Assembly (NCBI GenBank): GCA_026990595.1
Contig: JALXCZ010000045.1
Location: forward strand, 1-40,924
Source of the DNA: Sulfurovum sp.
Lineage (GTDB): Bacteria > Campylobacterota > Campylobacteria > Campylobacterales > Sulfurovaceae
DNA length: 40,924 nucleotides
Reading direction: 5' to 3'
Shown piece after piece: positions 31,529 to 40,490 of this stretch. Both the position numbers and the translations under genes were made by a program. The stretch's first letter is position 1; each line of letters starts with the position of its first letter. The notes under the pieces are model-generated. The model ran no database searches. It had not been told where the DNA came from and was given only the letters and a program-made list of their open reading frames with translations.

Positions 31529-33136
31529 TTATCTGCTTATCGCTTTGGCTGCTTTGATAAGTACAAGAGGATTGTGAATGGAATCATAGATCGGATTTAC
31601 TCCTCTGTCTGCTTCAAAATGTCCAAACACTGCCATCTGTGCCGTACGTACTGAATATTCTACAGTAAATACACAGTCATCTTCTACTTCTGCAAACTGT
31701 CCCAAAAAGGCAAAGTTTGCTGCTCCTTCAGGGATGACCTCCGGTCTGTCCCCTAAGGTGCGGGGCATGAAAAGACTGTCTATGAACGGCATTGCCACAG
31801 GGATACAGTTGATCACTTTTCCTGCTTCGACCACGGGTTGCATAAGCTCCTGTATTTTTAAGTGATACCATAGCTCTTCAAGGATCTCTTCTCCCGTACA
31901 TTCAGACATTTTTTTCTTGACGAAATTGCCTTCTCTGTCAGGATAGAGCCCATAGCCCCAGAAGATCTTCACATCTTTAGGCTGGTTTGGAAAATGCGGT
32001 TGTCTGGCAATAACAATGGACATGAGCCAATTTGAGTCGGTCATCGTCACCAACCCGCCTGTACCGTCAACATTACCCGAAAAGTTTTCCATATAGTCAT
32101 GGAACGTATCATCCTTGAGCGTAGCTGTAAAAGAGTACCATTTTTGCAGGTCAATGTTGTCAGAAAATACTCCAGGATTCCCGAAGGCTTTGTCTTTTTT
32201 GGCTACACGTTCCCAAAGCATCCATGCACCTGAACTTGCCTTGTCTTTAAGAGTAGGGGACTTGTTCCATGCACCGTTGTCTGTACTCTCTGTGATGGAG
32301 CCATTGGTCATGAACACATAATCATTCTTCCCAAGTACGATCTCATCTTCTTTCCCATTTCTGTCAATAATTTGCAGCACTGTTGCTCTTTTCTCATCGG
32401 CAGAAAGATCAAAGTCAATATCTACTACCTGTGTATGCATATCGAAATGTACCCCTTTGGCTTCGAGGTATCTTTGTGTAGGCAGGATAATAGAGTGGTA
32501 CTGGTTGTATTTGGTACGCATCACACCGCCAAGCTGATGCAATCCGTCTACAAGATGAATAAAGCGTTTCATATAACGTCGCATTTCAGCAACGGAACTC
32601 CATTTTTGAAAAGCGAAGATTGAAGTCCAGATGTACCAGAAGTTAGTCGTAAAGAACTCTGCAGAGAACCAGTCCTCTATACGTTTATTTCCCAATGAAC
32701 TTTCAGAAACGAATGTCAACTTTAAAAGATCTGTCTGGTCTTTTAAAGAGAGCCCGAATGAGGAGACATCCAGTTTCTTTCCCTCTTTCAGCAAACGTGC
32801 CTGAGCATGGGAGACAAAACGTTTATTGAATTCAAAAGACTCATCTCTGACTGAGATGTTCGGGTCTTCAAGCGAGGGAATATTTGAGAGTAGATCCCAG
32901 TAACACTCATAGTGCTTTTCATGCATACGCCCGCCGCGTACCACGAAGCCTTTTTCAGGATCACCCGCACCGTCACAGGCTCCACCGGCAATATCATCCT
33001 GTTCTAAAACATAAATGTTCTCTCCTGGTACACCGGTATCTTTTTCCAAATAAACTGCTGCCGCCAACGAAGCGATCCCAGAACCAATAAGGTAGACTTT
33101 ACTTTGTTCAGAGTCAGTATTCTTTTTTCTTGACAT
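31529..33136 (-). CDS. ohyA: Oleate hydratase (FAD-dependent fatty acid hydratase)
   Basis: This 535-residue flavoenzyme adds water to cis-9 unsaturated fatty acids (oleate to 10-hydroxystearate). The N-terminal FAD fold is VYLIGSGIASLAAA (GxGxxS, about 14-27), and the RGGRMHEKHYECYWDLL block (67-83) is the family hallmark. The usual catalytic Glu of RGGRE is Met71 here, a substitution known in a subgroup of active oleate hydratases such as the Rhodococcus type. The enzyme detoxifies host- or membrane-derived fatty acids. An AAGGA ribosome-binding site precedes the ATG. It is monocistronic, next to a tRNA gene, and may have been acquired. Confidence 0.92.
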   Translation of the reverse strand: MSRKKNTDSEQSKVYLIGSGIASLAAAVYLEKDTGVPGENIYVLEQDDIAGGACDGAGDPEKGFVVRGGRMHEKHYECYWDLLSNIPSLEDPNISVRDESFEFNKRFVSHAQARLLKEGKKLDVSSFGLSLKDQTDLLKLTFVSESSLGNKRIEDWFSAEFFTTNFWYIWTSIFAFQKWSSVAEMRRYMKRFIHLVDGLHQLGGVMRTKYNQYHSIILPTQRYLEAKGVHFDMHTQVVDIDFDLSADEKRATVLQIIDRNGKEDEIVLGKNDYVFMTNGSITESTDNGAWNKSPTLKDKASSGAWMLWERVAKKDKAFGNPGVFSDNIDLQKWYSFTATLKDDTFHDYMENFSGNVDGTGGLVTMTDSNWLMSIVIARQPHFPNQPKDVKIFWGYGLYPDREGNFVKKKMSECTGEEILEELWYHLKIQELMQPVVEAGKVINCIPVAMPFIDSLFMPRTLGDRPEVIPEGAANFAFLGQFAEVEDDCVFTVEYSVRTAQMAVFGHFEADRGVNPIYDSIHNPLVLIKAAKAISR

Positions 33137-33200
33137 GATGTTTTCCTTGCTATCATAATAATGTTTATTATACTATAGAATTGATTTATGTAGAAATATA

Positions 33201-33276
33201 TGGTGTCCCCACGAGGACTCGAACCTCGAGCTAGGCCTTAGGAGGGCCCTGCTTTATCCAGTTAAGCGATGAGGAC
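33201..33276 (-). tRNA. tRNA-Arg (anticodon CCT)
   Basis: On the minus strand the acceptor stem GTCCTCA/TGGGGAC, D-stem GCTT/AAGC, 5-bp anticodon stem with loop CTCCTAA (anticodon CCT), and T arm CGAGG-TTCGAGT-CCTCG all fold. The CCA end is encoded (33203-33201). It is 76 nt with CCA and reads AGG codons. Confidence 0.95.
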
Positions 33277-33297
33277 ACTTTTGAGGAGAAAGAGTGA

Positions 33298-33603
33298 CTA
33301 CTTTCTCTTAAGTTGCAGTGCTTCTGCAACAATATTTGATTGTTCTGTCTGCTGATTGAGATAGTTCCCGTTATCCTGGTTGTTTTTAAGATTTTTCTGT
33401 CTTGTTGCATCTACGTTATCATATACATAAGGAAGTTCTTCCGGATTGACTTCAGTTTTATTGTCTTCAACAATGAGATCGGCATCCACAACTTGATTTA
33501 CCTGTGGTCTTTTGATCTTTTCTGGTTTGACTTCACTGCTGCTGCATCCTGAGACAAGAGATACAATACAAATAGAGAAGAAAATATGATAAAGATATTT
33601 CAT
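33298..33603 (-). CDS. Small lipoprotein
   Basis: This 101-residue protein has a type II signal peptide with lipobox LVSGC (lipidated Cys at residue 20) followed by SSSEVKPEK. The mature part is hydrophilic and Asn/Gln-rich (KNNQDNGNYLNQQTEQSN), probably unstructured. Residue +2 is Ser, so outer-membrane sorting is likely if the Lol rules apply. It is downstream of nothing on its strand and next to the tRNA-Arg gene. No family is recognised. Confidence 0.75.
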   Translation of the reverse strand: MKYLYHIFFSICIVSLVSGCSSSEVKPEKIKRPQVNQVVDADLIVEDNKTEVNPEELPYVYDNVDATRQKNLKNNQDNGNYLNQQTEQSNIVAEALQLKRK

Positions 33604-33670
33604 AGATTATGCCTTTCATTTTATTTTCGGGATTATACCAAAACAAAGATAACAAAAGAGAAAATTACGC

Positions 33671-33764
33671 TATAATTCTGCTACAAAAGCATCCATCGGT
33701 CGGATGTATTTGGTGTTGTTATGGAACAAGTATTAAAATAGAGTGCAGGTTAAGCACCAAATAC
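33671..33764 (+). promoter_or_regulatory. Promoter and structured leader of the DEAD-box helicase gene
   Basis: TATAAT (33671-33676) starts a leader of about 150 nt before the ATG at 33828. It holds a CATCC/GGATG hairpin (33690-33706), then GTATTTGGTG (33706-33715) with its perfect inverted copy (33755-33764). A 6-codon ATG ORF (33721-33741) sits in the loop between the two arms. Confidence 0.55.
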
Positions 33765-33827
33765 TGAACCATGCAACACCCTACAAAGCCTAAGACCGAA
33801 ATACTTATAGGTCATACTAGGAACATC

Positions 33828-35285
33828 ATGAAATTTACAGATTTAGGACTCAGGGAGTCTCTGCTTAAAGCAGTCAAAGAAGAGGGCTATACTACGCCTA
33901 CACCCATTCAGCAACAGGCTATCCCTGTTGTTCTGCAAGGTAAAGATGTCCTCGCAGCTGCGCAGACAGGAACAGGAAAGACAGCAGGATTTACCCTGCC
34001 TTTACTCCAAAGACTCTCTGAAAAAAAGATACATACTAAAAAATATAAAATTAGAGCACTTATCCTTACACCTACCAGAGAACTGGCAGCACAGGTAGCC
34101 CAGAGTTTTAAAACTTACGGTAAATATTTGCACTTTACCCAACGAGTCATTTTTGGCGGTGTCGGCATTAACCCACAGTTGGCAGACCTTAGAAGAGGGG
34201 TGGATATTGTTATAGCTACACCCGGTCGTCTGCTGGATATTGCCGGGCAAAAAGGTATAGACTTTTCTGCTGTGGAGACTTTGGTGCTTGATGAAGCTGA
34301 CCGTATGTTGGACATGGGATTCATTCATGACATTAAAAAACTTCTTAAAATGATGCCCAAAGAGAAACAAACACTGCTTTTTTCAGCGACATTTTCCAAG
34401 GAGATCAAACAACTCGCTTCAGGACTTTTAAAAGAGCCGGTACTCATAGAAGTAGCCAGAGAGAACACCACAGCCGAACAGGTAAGTCAAGTGGTGCACT
34501 ATGTGGATAAATCGCGAAAAAGAGAACTGCTTTCCCAACTCATTAAGAGTAAAGATTGGCGACAGGTACTTGTCTTTACCCGTACCAAACACGGTGCCAA
34601 CAGACTGACCAAGCAGCTTGAGGAAGCAGGCATCAGTGCAGCTGCCATTCATGGGAATAAATCTCAGGGTGCCAGAACCAAAGCTCTTGCAGCTTTCAAA
34701 GCCAATGAAGTACGTGTATTGGTTGCTACAGACATCGCGGCACGCGGTATTGACATAGACCAGCTTCCACATGTGGTCAACTATGAACTCCCCAATGTTC
34801 CTGAAGACTATGTACACCGCATCGGGCGTACAGGGCGTGCAGGGCAGAGTGGTGAGGCGGTCTCTTTGGTTTGTGTAGATGAACATAAACTGCTTTTTGA
34901 TATTGAGAAGTTCATCAAATCCAAGATAAAAAAAGTACACATAGAAGCATTTACGCCAGACCCAAATATTAAGGCAGAGCCTATACAAAACGGCAGAGGC
35001 GGCGGACAAAAACGTGGTGGTAATCGTAATAAACAAAATACACGTAAGAAGAAATCTAATGTAGGGGCAGATTCTATATCTGCCCATGGCAAAAAGAAAA
35101 ATAATTCATCAAAAAGGGCAGATATGGAATCTGCCCCTACAGAAAACCAACAAAAAAAGAGGAAACCTAAAAATCCTCATGCAGAGAAAATAGGCTCAGA
35201 TCTACAAGCAAAATTAGATGCACTGGACAAAAAGAAGCCTTCGACAGGCGCAGGCAGCAGACAAAACAACCGAAGGAAAAAATAG
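33828..35285 (+). CDS. DEAD-box RNA helicase with a REP-derived insertion in its tail
   Basis: This RNA helicase is related to RhlE/CsdA. The Q-motif region ([22 protein letters not shown]), motif [26 protein letters not shown], and [10 protein letters not shown] are intact. I choose the ATG at 33828 with AGGA 5 nt upstream rather than an earlier ATG at 33771, giving 485 residues. The tail after about residue 385 is Lys/Arg/Asn/Gly-rich and disordered. Positions 35061-35140 in it are a complete REP pair that stays in frame (VGAD ... SAPT). The gene overlaps DUF6172 at TAGTG. A long structured leader suggests post-transcriptional (for example cold) control. Confidence 0.9.
   Translation: MKFTDLGLRESLLKAVKEEGYTTPTPIQQQAIPVVLQGKDVLAAAQTGTGKTAGFTLPLLQRLSEKKIHTKKYKIRALILTPTRELAAQVAQSFKTYGKYLHFTQRVIFGGVGINPQLADLRRGVDIVIATPGRLLDIAGQKGIDFSAVETLVLDEADRMLDMGFIHDIKKLLKMMPKEKQTLLFSATFSKEIKQLASGLLKEPVLIEVARENTTAEQVSQVVHYVDKSRKRELLSQLIKSKDWRQVLVFTRTKHGANRLTKQLEEAGISAAAIHGNKSQGARTKALAAFKANEVRVLVATDIAARGIDIDQLPHVVNYELPNVPEDYVHRIGRTGRAGQSGEAVSLVCVDEHKLLFDIEKFIKSKIKKVHIEAFTPDPNIKAEPIQNGRGGGQKRGGNRNKQNTRKKKSNVGADSISAHGKKKNNSSKRADMESAPTENQQKKRKPKNPHAEKIGSDLQAKLDALDKKKPSTGAGSRQNNRRKK
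35061..35140. repeat. REP pair (BIME) inserted in frame in the helicase gene
   Basis: The left unit is 35061-35085 (GTAG, then GGGCAGAT, 5-nt loop, ATCTGCCC) and the inverted right unit is 35116-35140 (ending CTAC). They have the same feet and stem core (GGGCAGA/TCTGCCC) as the units at 40508-40605 beside the RAYT gene. The pair is 80 bp and lies wholly inside the coding sequence. Confidence 0.8.
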
Positions 35286-35593
35286 TGAAAAAAGTATTTA
35301 AACTCACAGACCCAAAAAAACATGAAGACAGAGTGCTCGAAGCAGTAAAACATGAGATACGCAAATATGTTAAACGTGAAAAAAAGAAAACACTCTCAGA
35401 TAAAACGACGATGTACTGGGACTTTGACTGTAAAGTGGGGGCTACTGCTGACGATGCGAAAGTTGTTGTTTTTGAGGAGCTTATTAAAGCATTGGATGCA
35501 GTCAAAGAGAGTGGTGCAAAAGAGGTCTATGTGGAGATCTTGGCAAAAGAAGTTGCCAAACCTGTAAAAGAAGAGGTAACAGACGAAAAATAG
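35285..35593 (+). CDS. DUF6172 family protein
   Basis: This 102-residue soluble protein begins KKVFKLTDPKKHEDRV, contains KHEIRKYVKREKKKTL and WDFDCKVG, and ends in an acidic tail. This is the pattern of the DUF6172 family, small proteins often found beside DEAD-box helicases. Function is unknown. The GTG start overlaps the helicase stop (TAGTG), so the two are translationally coupled. A positively charged helix suggests RNA or ribosome binding, which is only an inference. Confidence 0.75.
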   Translation: MKKVFKLTDPKKHEDRVLEAVKHEIRKYVKREKKKTLSDKTTMYWDFDCKVGATADDAKVVVFEELIKALDAVKESGAKEVYVEILAKEVAKPVKEEVTDEK

Positions 35594-35681
35594 ATCAAAA
35601 GCTCATCTTTTGTGACAAATGTGAAGTGATTTAGTGGAAAAACCTTAACTTCTAGCAAATAAAAATTAAGGATTTGCATCC

Positions 35682-35687
35682 TATAAT
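35682..35687 (+). promoter_or_regulatory. -10 element of the coiled-coil operon
   Basis: TATAAT at 35682-35687 is preceded by AT-rich sequence and lies 32 nt before the ATG at 35719. It is the only promoter-like hexamer between the DUF6172 stop and the three-gene operon. Confidence 0.55.
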
Positions 35688-35718
35688 GGTATACATTAGT
35701 AGGAAAAAGGAAAAAACC

Positions 35719-36891
35719 ATGCAAAACCAGATAACGAATTATCTCGACAAAGCAATGACACAGATACGCGATCTTGGACTCGTTCCCCAGAAGACAGAAG
35801 AAGCACCGGTGGTAACACTTATCGACAGGATCGCTGATATTGATGAGGACAAAGCAGTTGCAATCGCGCGGACACTTTCTCAGGCTTCTACTTTCAATGA
35901 GCTTGTACGCAACGAGATTTCGCAGATGAATATCGGTGAACGCTACAAAGAGATCACCAATGCGTTCAACTCTATTCGTGATGATGCCAAACGTATGGTA
36001 GAACAGGTAGAAGATGGCAAGATCGATACCTTTGAGCGGATCGGAAATGTCTGGATGAAGGTCACACGGGGTGACATAGCGACACGTTTTGAAGATATCA
36101 AAAAGACCTATCTTGATGTTGCACACGACTCTAAAGACCAGATAGAAAGAGAGGCACGTATTCTCAATGCCTATCAGGACTTCAGGGGAGCCATCAAAGA
36201 GGCAGAGATACTCTCACTGGATATTCTTAAGCAGGCAGAAGCCCAGTGGAACAGTGCCAAAGGCAAGCTGGAACAGGCAAGCGAGGCGGTAAAAAGCTAT
36301 CAGGGTGATGACCTGGCTGCTCGTGCCAAGCTGGAGCTGGCACGTGACGAACGTTTGCGTGAACTCCAAAGTGCCGAAGAGCGTTACCAAATCGCCAAAG
36401 ACCTTGCAGACAATCTGAGCATCAACTATAACACCTCCGAAGTGATCATGACCCGTTTAATGCAGACGACTTCTATTAAAAAACGTGTCTATCAGCAGGC
36501 GGTGACTTTTTTCGGTACCAATGAGACAGTGTTGACTGCTTTGAGTGCCTCTTTTACAGGTCTTTTCGGCTTGCATGAGAGTACGCAGACGCTTGAAGCA
36601 ATGAAAGAGGGAGTCTCCAAGAGTCTGGAAGATCTCGCAGATATCGGTGGCAAAGTACAGGATGCTGCTATCAAGGCGGGGTATGGACCCACCATTCGTG
36701 CCGACGCGGTTAAAAAACTGGTTGATTCAGTCGTGAACTTTCAAGAACGCACTGTAGAAATGGTCGATGAGATGCGAAAGCTCTCTACAAAGAACAGTGA
36801 AGAGATACGTGAAGCAGTCGAGGATGGCAAGCAGCGTCTGAGCAAGATCATCAACCGGGGCGATTCACTGGCACTGCCACACAAGGTATAA
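35719..36891 (+). CDS. Coiled-coil protein, first gene of an uncharacterised operon (390 aa)
   Basis: I choose the ATG at 35719 with an AAAAGG site, not the earlier ATG at 35674. The protein is almost entirely helical. There is an N-terminal 40 residues, then a region with VTLIDRIADIDEDKAVAIA and NIGERYKEI, a long coiled coil (about 160-245), and a conserved C-terminal block VTFFGTNETVLTAL, FGLHESTQTLEAMKEG and KAGYGPTI. No signal peptide or membrane helix is seen, although relatives are often labelled cell surface protein. It may be a scaffold or polymer. Next gene at a gap of 6 nt. Confidence 0.72.
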   Translation: MQNQITNYLDKAMTQIRDLGLVPQKTEEAPVVTLIDRIADIDEDKAVAIARTLSQASTFNELVRNEISQMNIGERYKEITNAFNSIRDDAKRMVEQVEDGKIDTFERIGNVWMKVTRGDIATRFEDIKKTYLDVAHDSKDQIEREARILNAYQDFRGAIKEAEILSLDILKQAEAQWNSAKGKLEQASEAVKSYQGDDLAARAKLELARDERLRELQSAEERYQIAKDLADNLSINYNTSEVIMTRLMQTTSIKKRVYQQAVTFFGTNETVLTALSASFTGLFGLHESTQTLEAMKEGVSKSLEDLADIGGKVQDAAIKAGYGPTIRADAVKKLVDSVVNFQERTVEMVDEMRKLSTKNSEEIREAVEDGKQRLSKIINRGDSLALPHKV

Positions 36892-36897
36892 CACACC

Positions 36898-37809
36898 ATG
36901 TCCCCGAACAAAGACAAAAGAATACCGTTGGATGAACTGATGGTTGCGATGGATGCGGTCGATGCACTACGCCATCAGGAGCATGTCGTACAAAAAGAGC
37001 TAAGCGGGGAACAGAGACGTGCCAAGGTGATTGAAAAACTGCGTGAGATCTATGCCAAACAGGGAATAGAGGTAACTGATGAAATGCTCGAAGCCGGTGT
37101 CAAGGCACTTGAAGAGGAGCGTTTCAAATATCATCCGCCCAAGGCAGGCTTTGGTACCTCTCTTGCAAAGATCTATGTGAACAGAGCTAAGTGGCTTAAA
37201 CCACTGTTTATCTCTATGGGGCTTCTTACAGCAGGTGCTGCAGGGTATTATGCTCTGGCAGTCTATCCTAGGCATGCTGCTGTAGCACAGATGCCTAAAA
37301 CCCTACATCAGCTGTATACACAGATTACAACGATCAGCAGAGATGAGCATGCCCAAAAAGAGGCAAATCTTCTCATCTTGGAAGCTAAAGAGGCACTGCA
37401 AGAAGGTAAGATAGAGACGGCAAAAAGTAAGCACAAAGCACTTCAGAATCTACTGGAGAGACTCAAATCCCACTATACTGTCCGCGTTGTACAGGGAGCC
37501 GGTAAACGCTCAGGAATCTGGCGTATTCCGCCACATAATCCCGTAGGCAGGAATTACTATCTCATTGTTGAGGCCATTGACAGTAACGGTAAGAAAATAA
37601 AGGTTCCCATACACAATGAAGAGAATGATGCCATGGAGAATGTCAGTGAGTGGGGACTTCGGGTAGACAAAGAAACCTATGAGCGTATCAAGCAGGACAA
37701 ACTCGATGACGGGATCATACAAAACAGATCCGTAGGTAAAAAAGAGCGTGGTAAACTTGCACCACAATACAGTGTGCCAAGTAACGGCAGTACGATCAGC
37801 AAGTGGTAG
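36898..37809 (+). CDS. DUF6384-like membrane-anchored protein, second gene of the operon
   Basis: This 303-residue protein starts with a conserved cytoplasmic region (PLDELMVAMDAVDALRHQEH, REIYAKQGIEVTDEMLEAGV and ALEEERFKYHPP). It then has one membrane helix (about 102-120), an external helical hairpin, and a C-terminal beta domain beginning YTVRVVQGAGKRSGIWR. I recall this as the DUF6384 pattern, which carries no function. Being anchored, it probably places the flanking soluble coiled-coil proteins at the membrane. Gap to the third gene: 9 nt. Confidence 0.7.
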   Translation: MSPNKDKRIPLDELMVAMDAVDALRHQEHVVQKELSGEQRRAKVIEKLREIYAKQGIEVTDEMLEAGVKALEEERFKYHPPKAGFGTSLAKIYVNRAKWLKPLFISMGLLTAGAAGYYALAVYPRHAAVAQMPKTLHQLYTQITTISRDEHAQKEANLLILEAKEALQEGKIETAKSKHKALQNLLERLKSHYTVRVVQGAGKRSGIWRIPPHNPVGRNYYLIVEAIDSNGKKIKVPIHNEENDAMENVSEWGLRVDKETYERIKQDKLDDGIIQNRSVGKKERGKLAPQYSVPSNGSTISKW

Positions 37810-37818
37810 GAGCAGCAG

Positions 37819-39237
37819 ATGATACGAGGTATTGAAACCCTGGCGGAACTTGAAGGAACCATCCGATCCATACGTGCGGATGTCACATCGCTTGATGCAG
37901 AAAAAGAGGCACTTTTTTCTGCTTCTCAGGAAAATAAACGCCAACAGTTAAAGATACTCGAGCGGATTGCCCAACTGCATTTTGAAGCACTCGCTGAAGG
38001 TAAAGACGAAGCAGGATACACCACAAAAGATTATCGTATTGACGAGGTGCTATCTCAGCGTCAGGATGCCTTTGAAAGGCTCAAAAGAAAGATCGGTACA
38101 CTCTCCAAAAATATAGAAGACAAAGAGCAGGCACGCACGCAGGCTCATCATGCCCTTGAGGAGGCGCTGACGCGCCTGGCTCAGGTACAGCAAAAGGTAC
38201 AGACTGCGCTTAAAAATGATCCACGCTACCAGGAGCAGTTTGAAAAGACTGCCAATGCCAAAGAGATTGCCCAAAGCACCGCCAAAAAAGCCAAAGAATC
38301 TATCCAGAGCTACCGTGAAAAAATGCAGCCTTTTGAGCAAGATATGCTCTTTTGGTATCTTTGGCAGCGTCACTATGGCACGTCACAGTATAACTCGCAA
38401 GGTCTGAGCCACCTTCTGGACGGATGGGTAGCGACCCTGAGTAACTATGAGTCAAATCGTACGACTTACTGGACGCTTTCACAGATCCCAACACGACTCG
38501 AAAAACATGCTGAACACAAAGAGGAGCGCTACCAGAATGAACTGAAAAAGCTTATTATGCTTGAAAAAGCAGAATCAGAGGCACAGGGAATGAAAGATGT
38601 TAAAAAAGAAGTGCAGCAGAAACAGAAGATCGTTGATGGACTTGATGCAGATATTGCGTCACTTGAACAAGATCTTGATGAAGCACTCGAAGAACAAAAG
38701 CATTATCTGCAGGAGAAAGATACCTATGCCCGGCAGATCACCAAGCTTATAGAGTCAGTACTCTCACGCTATGGAGCAAAAAATATTTATGAGATCGCTA
38801 AAAAGACCGCTATGGTACAGGATGATACTCTGGCGATGGAGCTACGCACCCTGGAGCAAAAGGCGCAGAAGTTACAGGAGCAGATGAATCAGAACAGAGA
38901 ACGCTACGATGCACAGCTTAAAGCACTGCGTGAGACCGAAGCACTGCGCAGACGCTTTAAAGCAAGCCGATACGATGATATTCATTCCGGTTTTGACAAT
39001 AATGTTGGAATGGGTACCGTGCTTGGAGAGATCCTCGGCGGTGCACTCAGTAATGCCGGTGCATGGGAACGTATGAGTCGCCATCAGCGTCCTATGAATA
39101 GCGGCTGGCTCTCAGATTTTGGCAGTGGCAGTTTCTCACAAGCTGACTCTCCATGGTACACCCCTACAGATTCGGGAGGTTTTACTCTTCCTGACTTGAC
39201 CGGTTCCGACACTTTCCGAACCGGTGGAGGCTTCTAA
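37819..39237 (+). CDS. Long coiled-coil protein with Gly/Ser tail, third gene of the operon
   Basis: This 472-residue protein is almost all coiled coil, with heptads from about 1-150 and 225-385 separated by a Trp/Tyr-rich segment (FWYLWQRHYGTSQYNSQG). The C-terminus is disordered: NSGWLSDFGSGSFSQADSPWY, then TPTDSG and a terminal TGGGF. The architecture suggests a structural or tethering protein. There is no signal peptide. It shares an AGGAG-type ribosome-binding site and close spacing with the two genes before it. No family function is known. Confidence 0.72.
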   Translation: MIRGIETLAELEGTIRSIRADVTSLDAEKEALFSASQENKRQQLKILERIAQLHFEALAEGKDEAGYTTKDYRIDEVLSQRQDAFERLKRKIGTLSKNIEDKEQARTQAHHALEEALTRLAQVQQKVQTALKNDPRYQEQFEKTANAKEIAQSTAKKAKESIQSYREKMQPFEQDMLFWYLWQRHYGTSQYNSQGLSHLLDGWVATLSNYESNRTTYWTLSQIPTRLEKHAEHKEERYQNELKKLIMLEKAESEAQGMKDVKKEVQQKQKIVDGLDADIASLEQDLDEALEEQKHYLQEKDTYARQITKLIESVLSRYGAKNIYEIAKKTAMVQDDTLAMELRTLEQKAQKLQEQMNQNRERYDAQLKALRETEALRRRFKASRYDDIHSGFDNNVGMGTVLGEILGGALSNAGAWERMSRHQRPMNSGWLSDFGSGSFSQADSPWYTPTDSGGFTLPDLTGSDTFRTGGGF

Positions 39238-39324
39238 ATATCTGGAAATATGACAATATGACATATTTTTAATCTTTCTCTCTTTTTTCTATTAAAATAC
39301 TTCTATAAACTATAGGAGTGTTCT

Positions 39325-39834
39325 ATGCAAGCGTTAGTGATACAAGGGGAAATAGGTTCCAAGATATTGACGTTACGTGCTCAGCAGGTGATGCTAGATA
39401 GAGATTTGGCGAAGCTTTATCAGGTTGAGACAAGAAGACTAAATGAACAAGTAAAAAGAAATCAAGATAGATTTCCAAGTGATTTTATGTTTCAGTTAAA
39501 TAGTGATGAGTTAGAAAATTGGAAGTCGCAATTTGCGACATCCAATAAAGAGATTATGGGGTTGCGTAAAGCACCTTATGCTTTTACAGAAGAAGGCATT
39601 TATATGTTGGCTACTGTACTGCGTAGCCCTGTTGCAACAGATACAAGTATCAACATCATCCGAACCTTCAAAAAATTAAGAGAATTCTCTAAACATTACA
39701 ACACTTTAGCCAAACAAATCATGGCAGTTGAACGTAAGTCAGACAAAGAGTATAAAGAACTCAAAAAAGCACTTGATGAGCTTATAGCCTCTTCAGAAGT
39801 GGCAGATGCAAAAGTGATGGGGTTCATCAAATGA
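39325..39834 (+). CDS. ORF6N domain protein
   Basis: This 169-residue protein has an N-terminal ORF6N (KilA-N-related) DNA-binding domain. The diagnostic stretch runs from ILTLRAQQVMLDRDLAKLY through TRRLNEQVKRN and RFPSDFMFQL to KAPYAFTEEGIYMLATVL. ORF6N proteins occur in phages and mobile islands. A C-terminal coiled coil follows. It overlaps radC at ATGA, so the pair is translated together. Its presence beside RadC and a RAYT transposase suggests a small mobile or phage-derived cassette. Confidence 0.88.
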   Translation: MQALVIQGEIGSKILTLRAQQVMLDRDLAKLYQVETRRLNEQVKRNQDRFPSDFMFQLNSDELENWKSQFATSNKEIMGLRKAPYAFTEEGIYMLATVLRSPVATDTSINIIRTFKKLREFSKHYNTLAKQIMAVERKSDKEYKELKKALDELIASSEVADAKVMGFIK

Positions 39835-40490
39835 CTGCACTTCGAGACTTACATAAAGACGACAAACCCAGAGAAAAACTGTTAGCCAAAGGTGTGGAAG
39901 CCCTTAAAAATGAGGAACTCCTTGCCATACTCCTTGGCTCTGGTGTCCAAGGTAAAGATGTGCGCAAGCTCTCTAAAGAGATTATCATGATGATGAACAA
40001 AGGCATAGATGAACTCACCCTCAAAGGTCTTTGTGACATTCATGGTCTAGGCATCGCCAAGGCTTCTCAGATATTGGCTTCGATAGAACTCTCCAAACGC
40101 TATCTTATCAAAAGTAACAAGCGCATTACCGATGCCAAAGATGTGTATGATGAACTCAAAGCCTTTAGCACCAAAAATCAAGAGTATTTCCTTACCATCA
40201 CGCTTGATGGAGCATCTCACATCATCAACACACGTACTGTTTTCATTGGCACACTCAACCAGTCACTCGTCCACCCTAGAGAAGTTTTTGCTGATGCTAT
40301 TGCAGATAGAGCCGCAGGTATCATCATCGCCCATAACCACCCCAGTGGCACACTCGAAGCGAGCAGGGCAGATGTGCAGATAACACAGAGATTGAAAGAA
40401 GTTTCTAAATTGGTGGGTATTGAGTTGCTTGACCATGTTATCTTGGCAAAGGGTGGGTACTACTCTTTTTCGGATGAGGGGTTGTTGTGA
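39831..40490 (+). CDS. radC: RadC family JAMM-domain protein
   Basis: This 219-residue protein has an N-terminal helix-hairpin-helix region (GLCDIHGLGIAKASQIL, about 66-82) followed by the MPN/JAMM-like metal-binding domain (HNHPSG at His168 and His170, then SRAD). The original DNA-repair assignment of RadC is disputed, and the biochemical activity is unknown. It is coupled to the ORF6N gene through ATGA. The stop codon overlaps a GTG that opens the RAYT frame. Confidence 0.9.
   Translation: MTALRDLHKDDKPREKLLAKGVEALKNEELLAILLGSGVQGKDVRKLSKEIIMMMNKGIDELTLKGLCDIHGLGIAKASQILASIELSKRYLIKSNKRITDAKDVYDELKAFSTKNQEYFLTITLDGASHIINTRTVFIGTLNQSLVHPREVFADAIADRAAGIIIAHNHPSGTLEASRADVQITQRLKEVSKLVGIELLDHVILAKGGYYSFSDEGLL

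Noticed and set aside
34428-35087. 219-codon minus-strand ORF opposite the second DEAD-box helicase
   Set aside because: Antisense to intact helicase motifs, Cys/Phe-rich and unlike a real protein; no RBS.
35596-35612. CAAAAG/CTTTTG stem after the DUF6172 gene as a terminator
   Set aside because: Six A/T-rich pairs with no following T-tract; not distinctive.
35611-35625. TGTGACAAATGTGAA as a third TTCACA-type direct repeat (minus strand)
   Set aside because: One half-site is imperfect, spacing differs, and no gene starts downstream on that strand.
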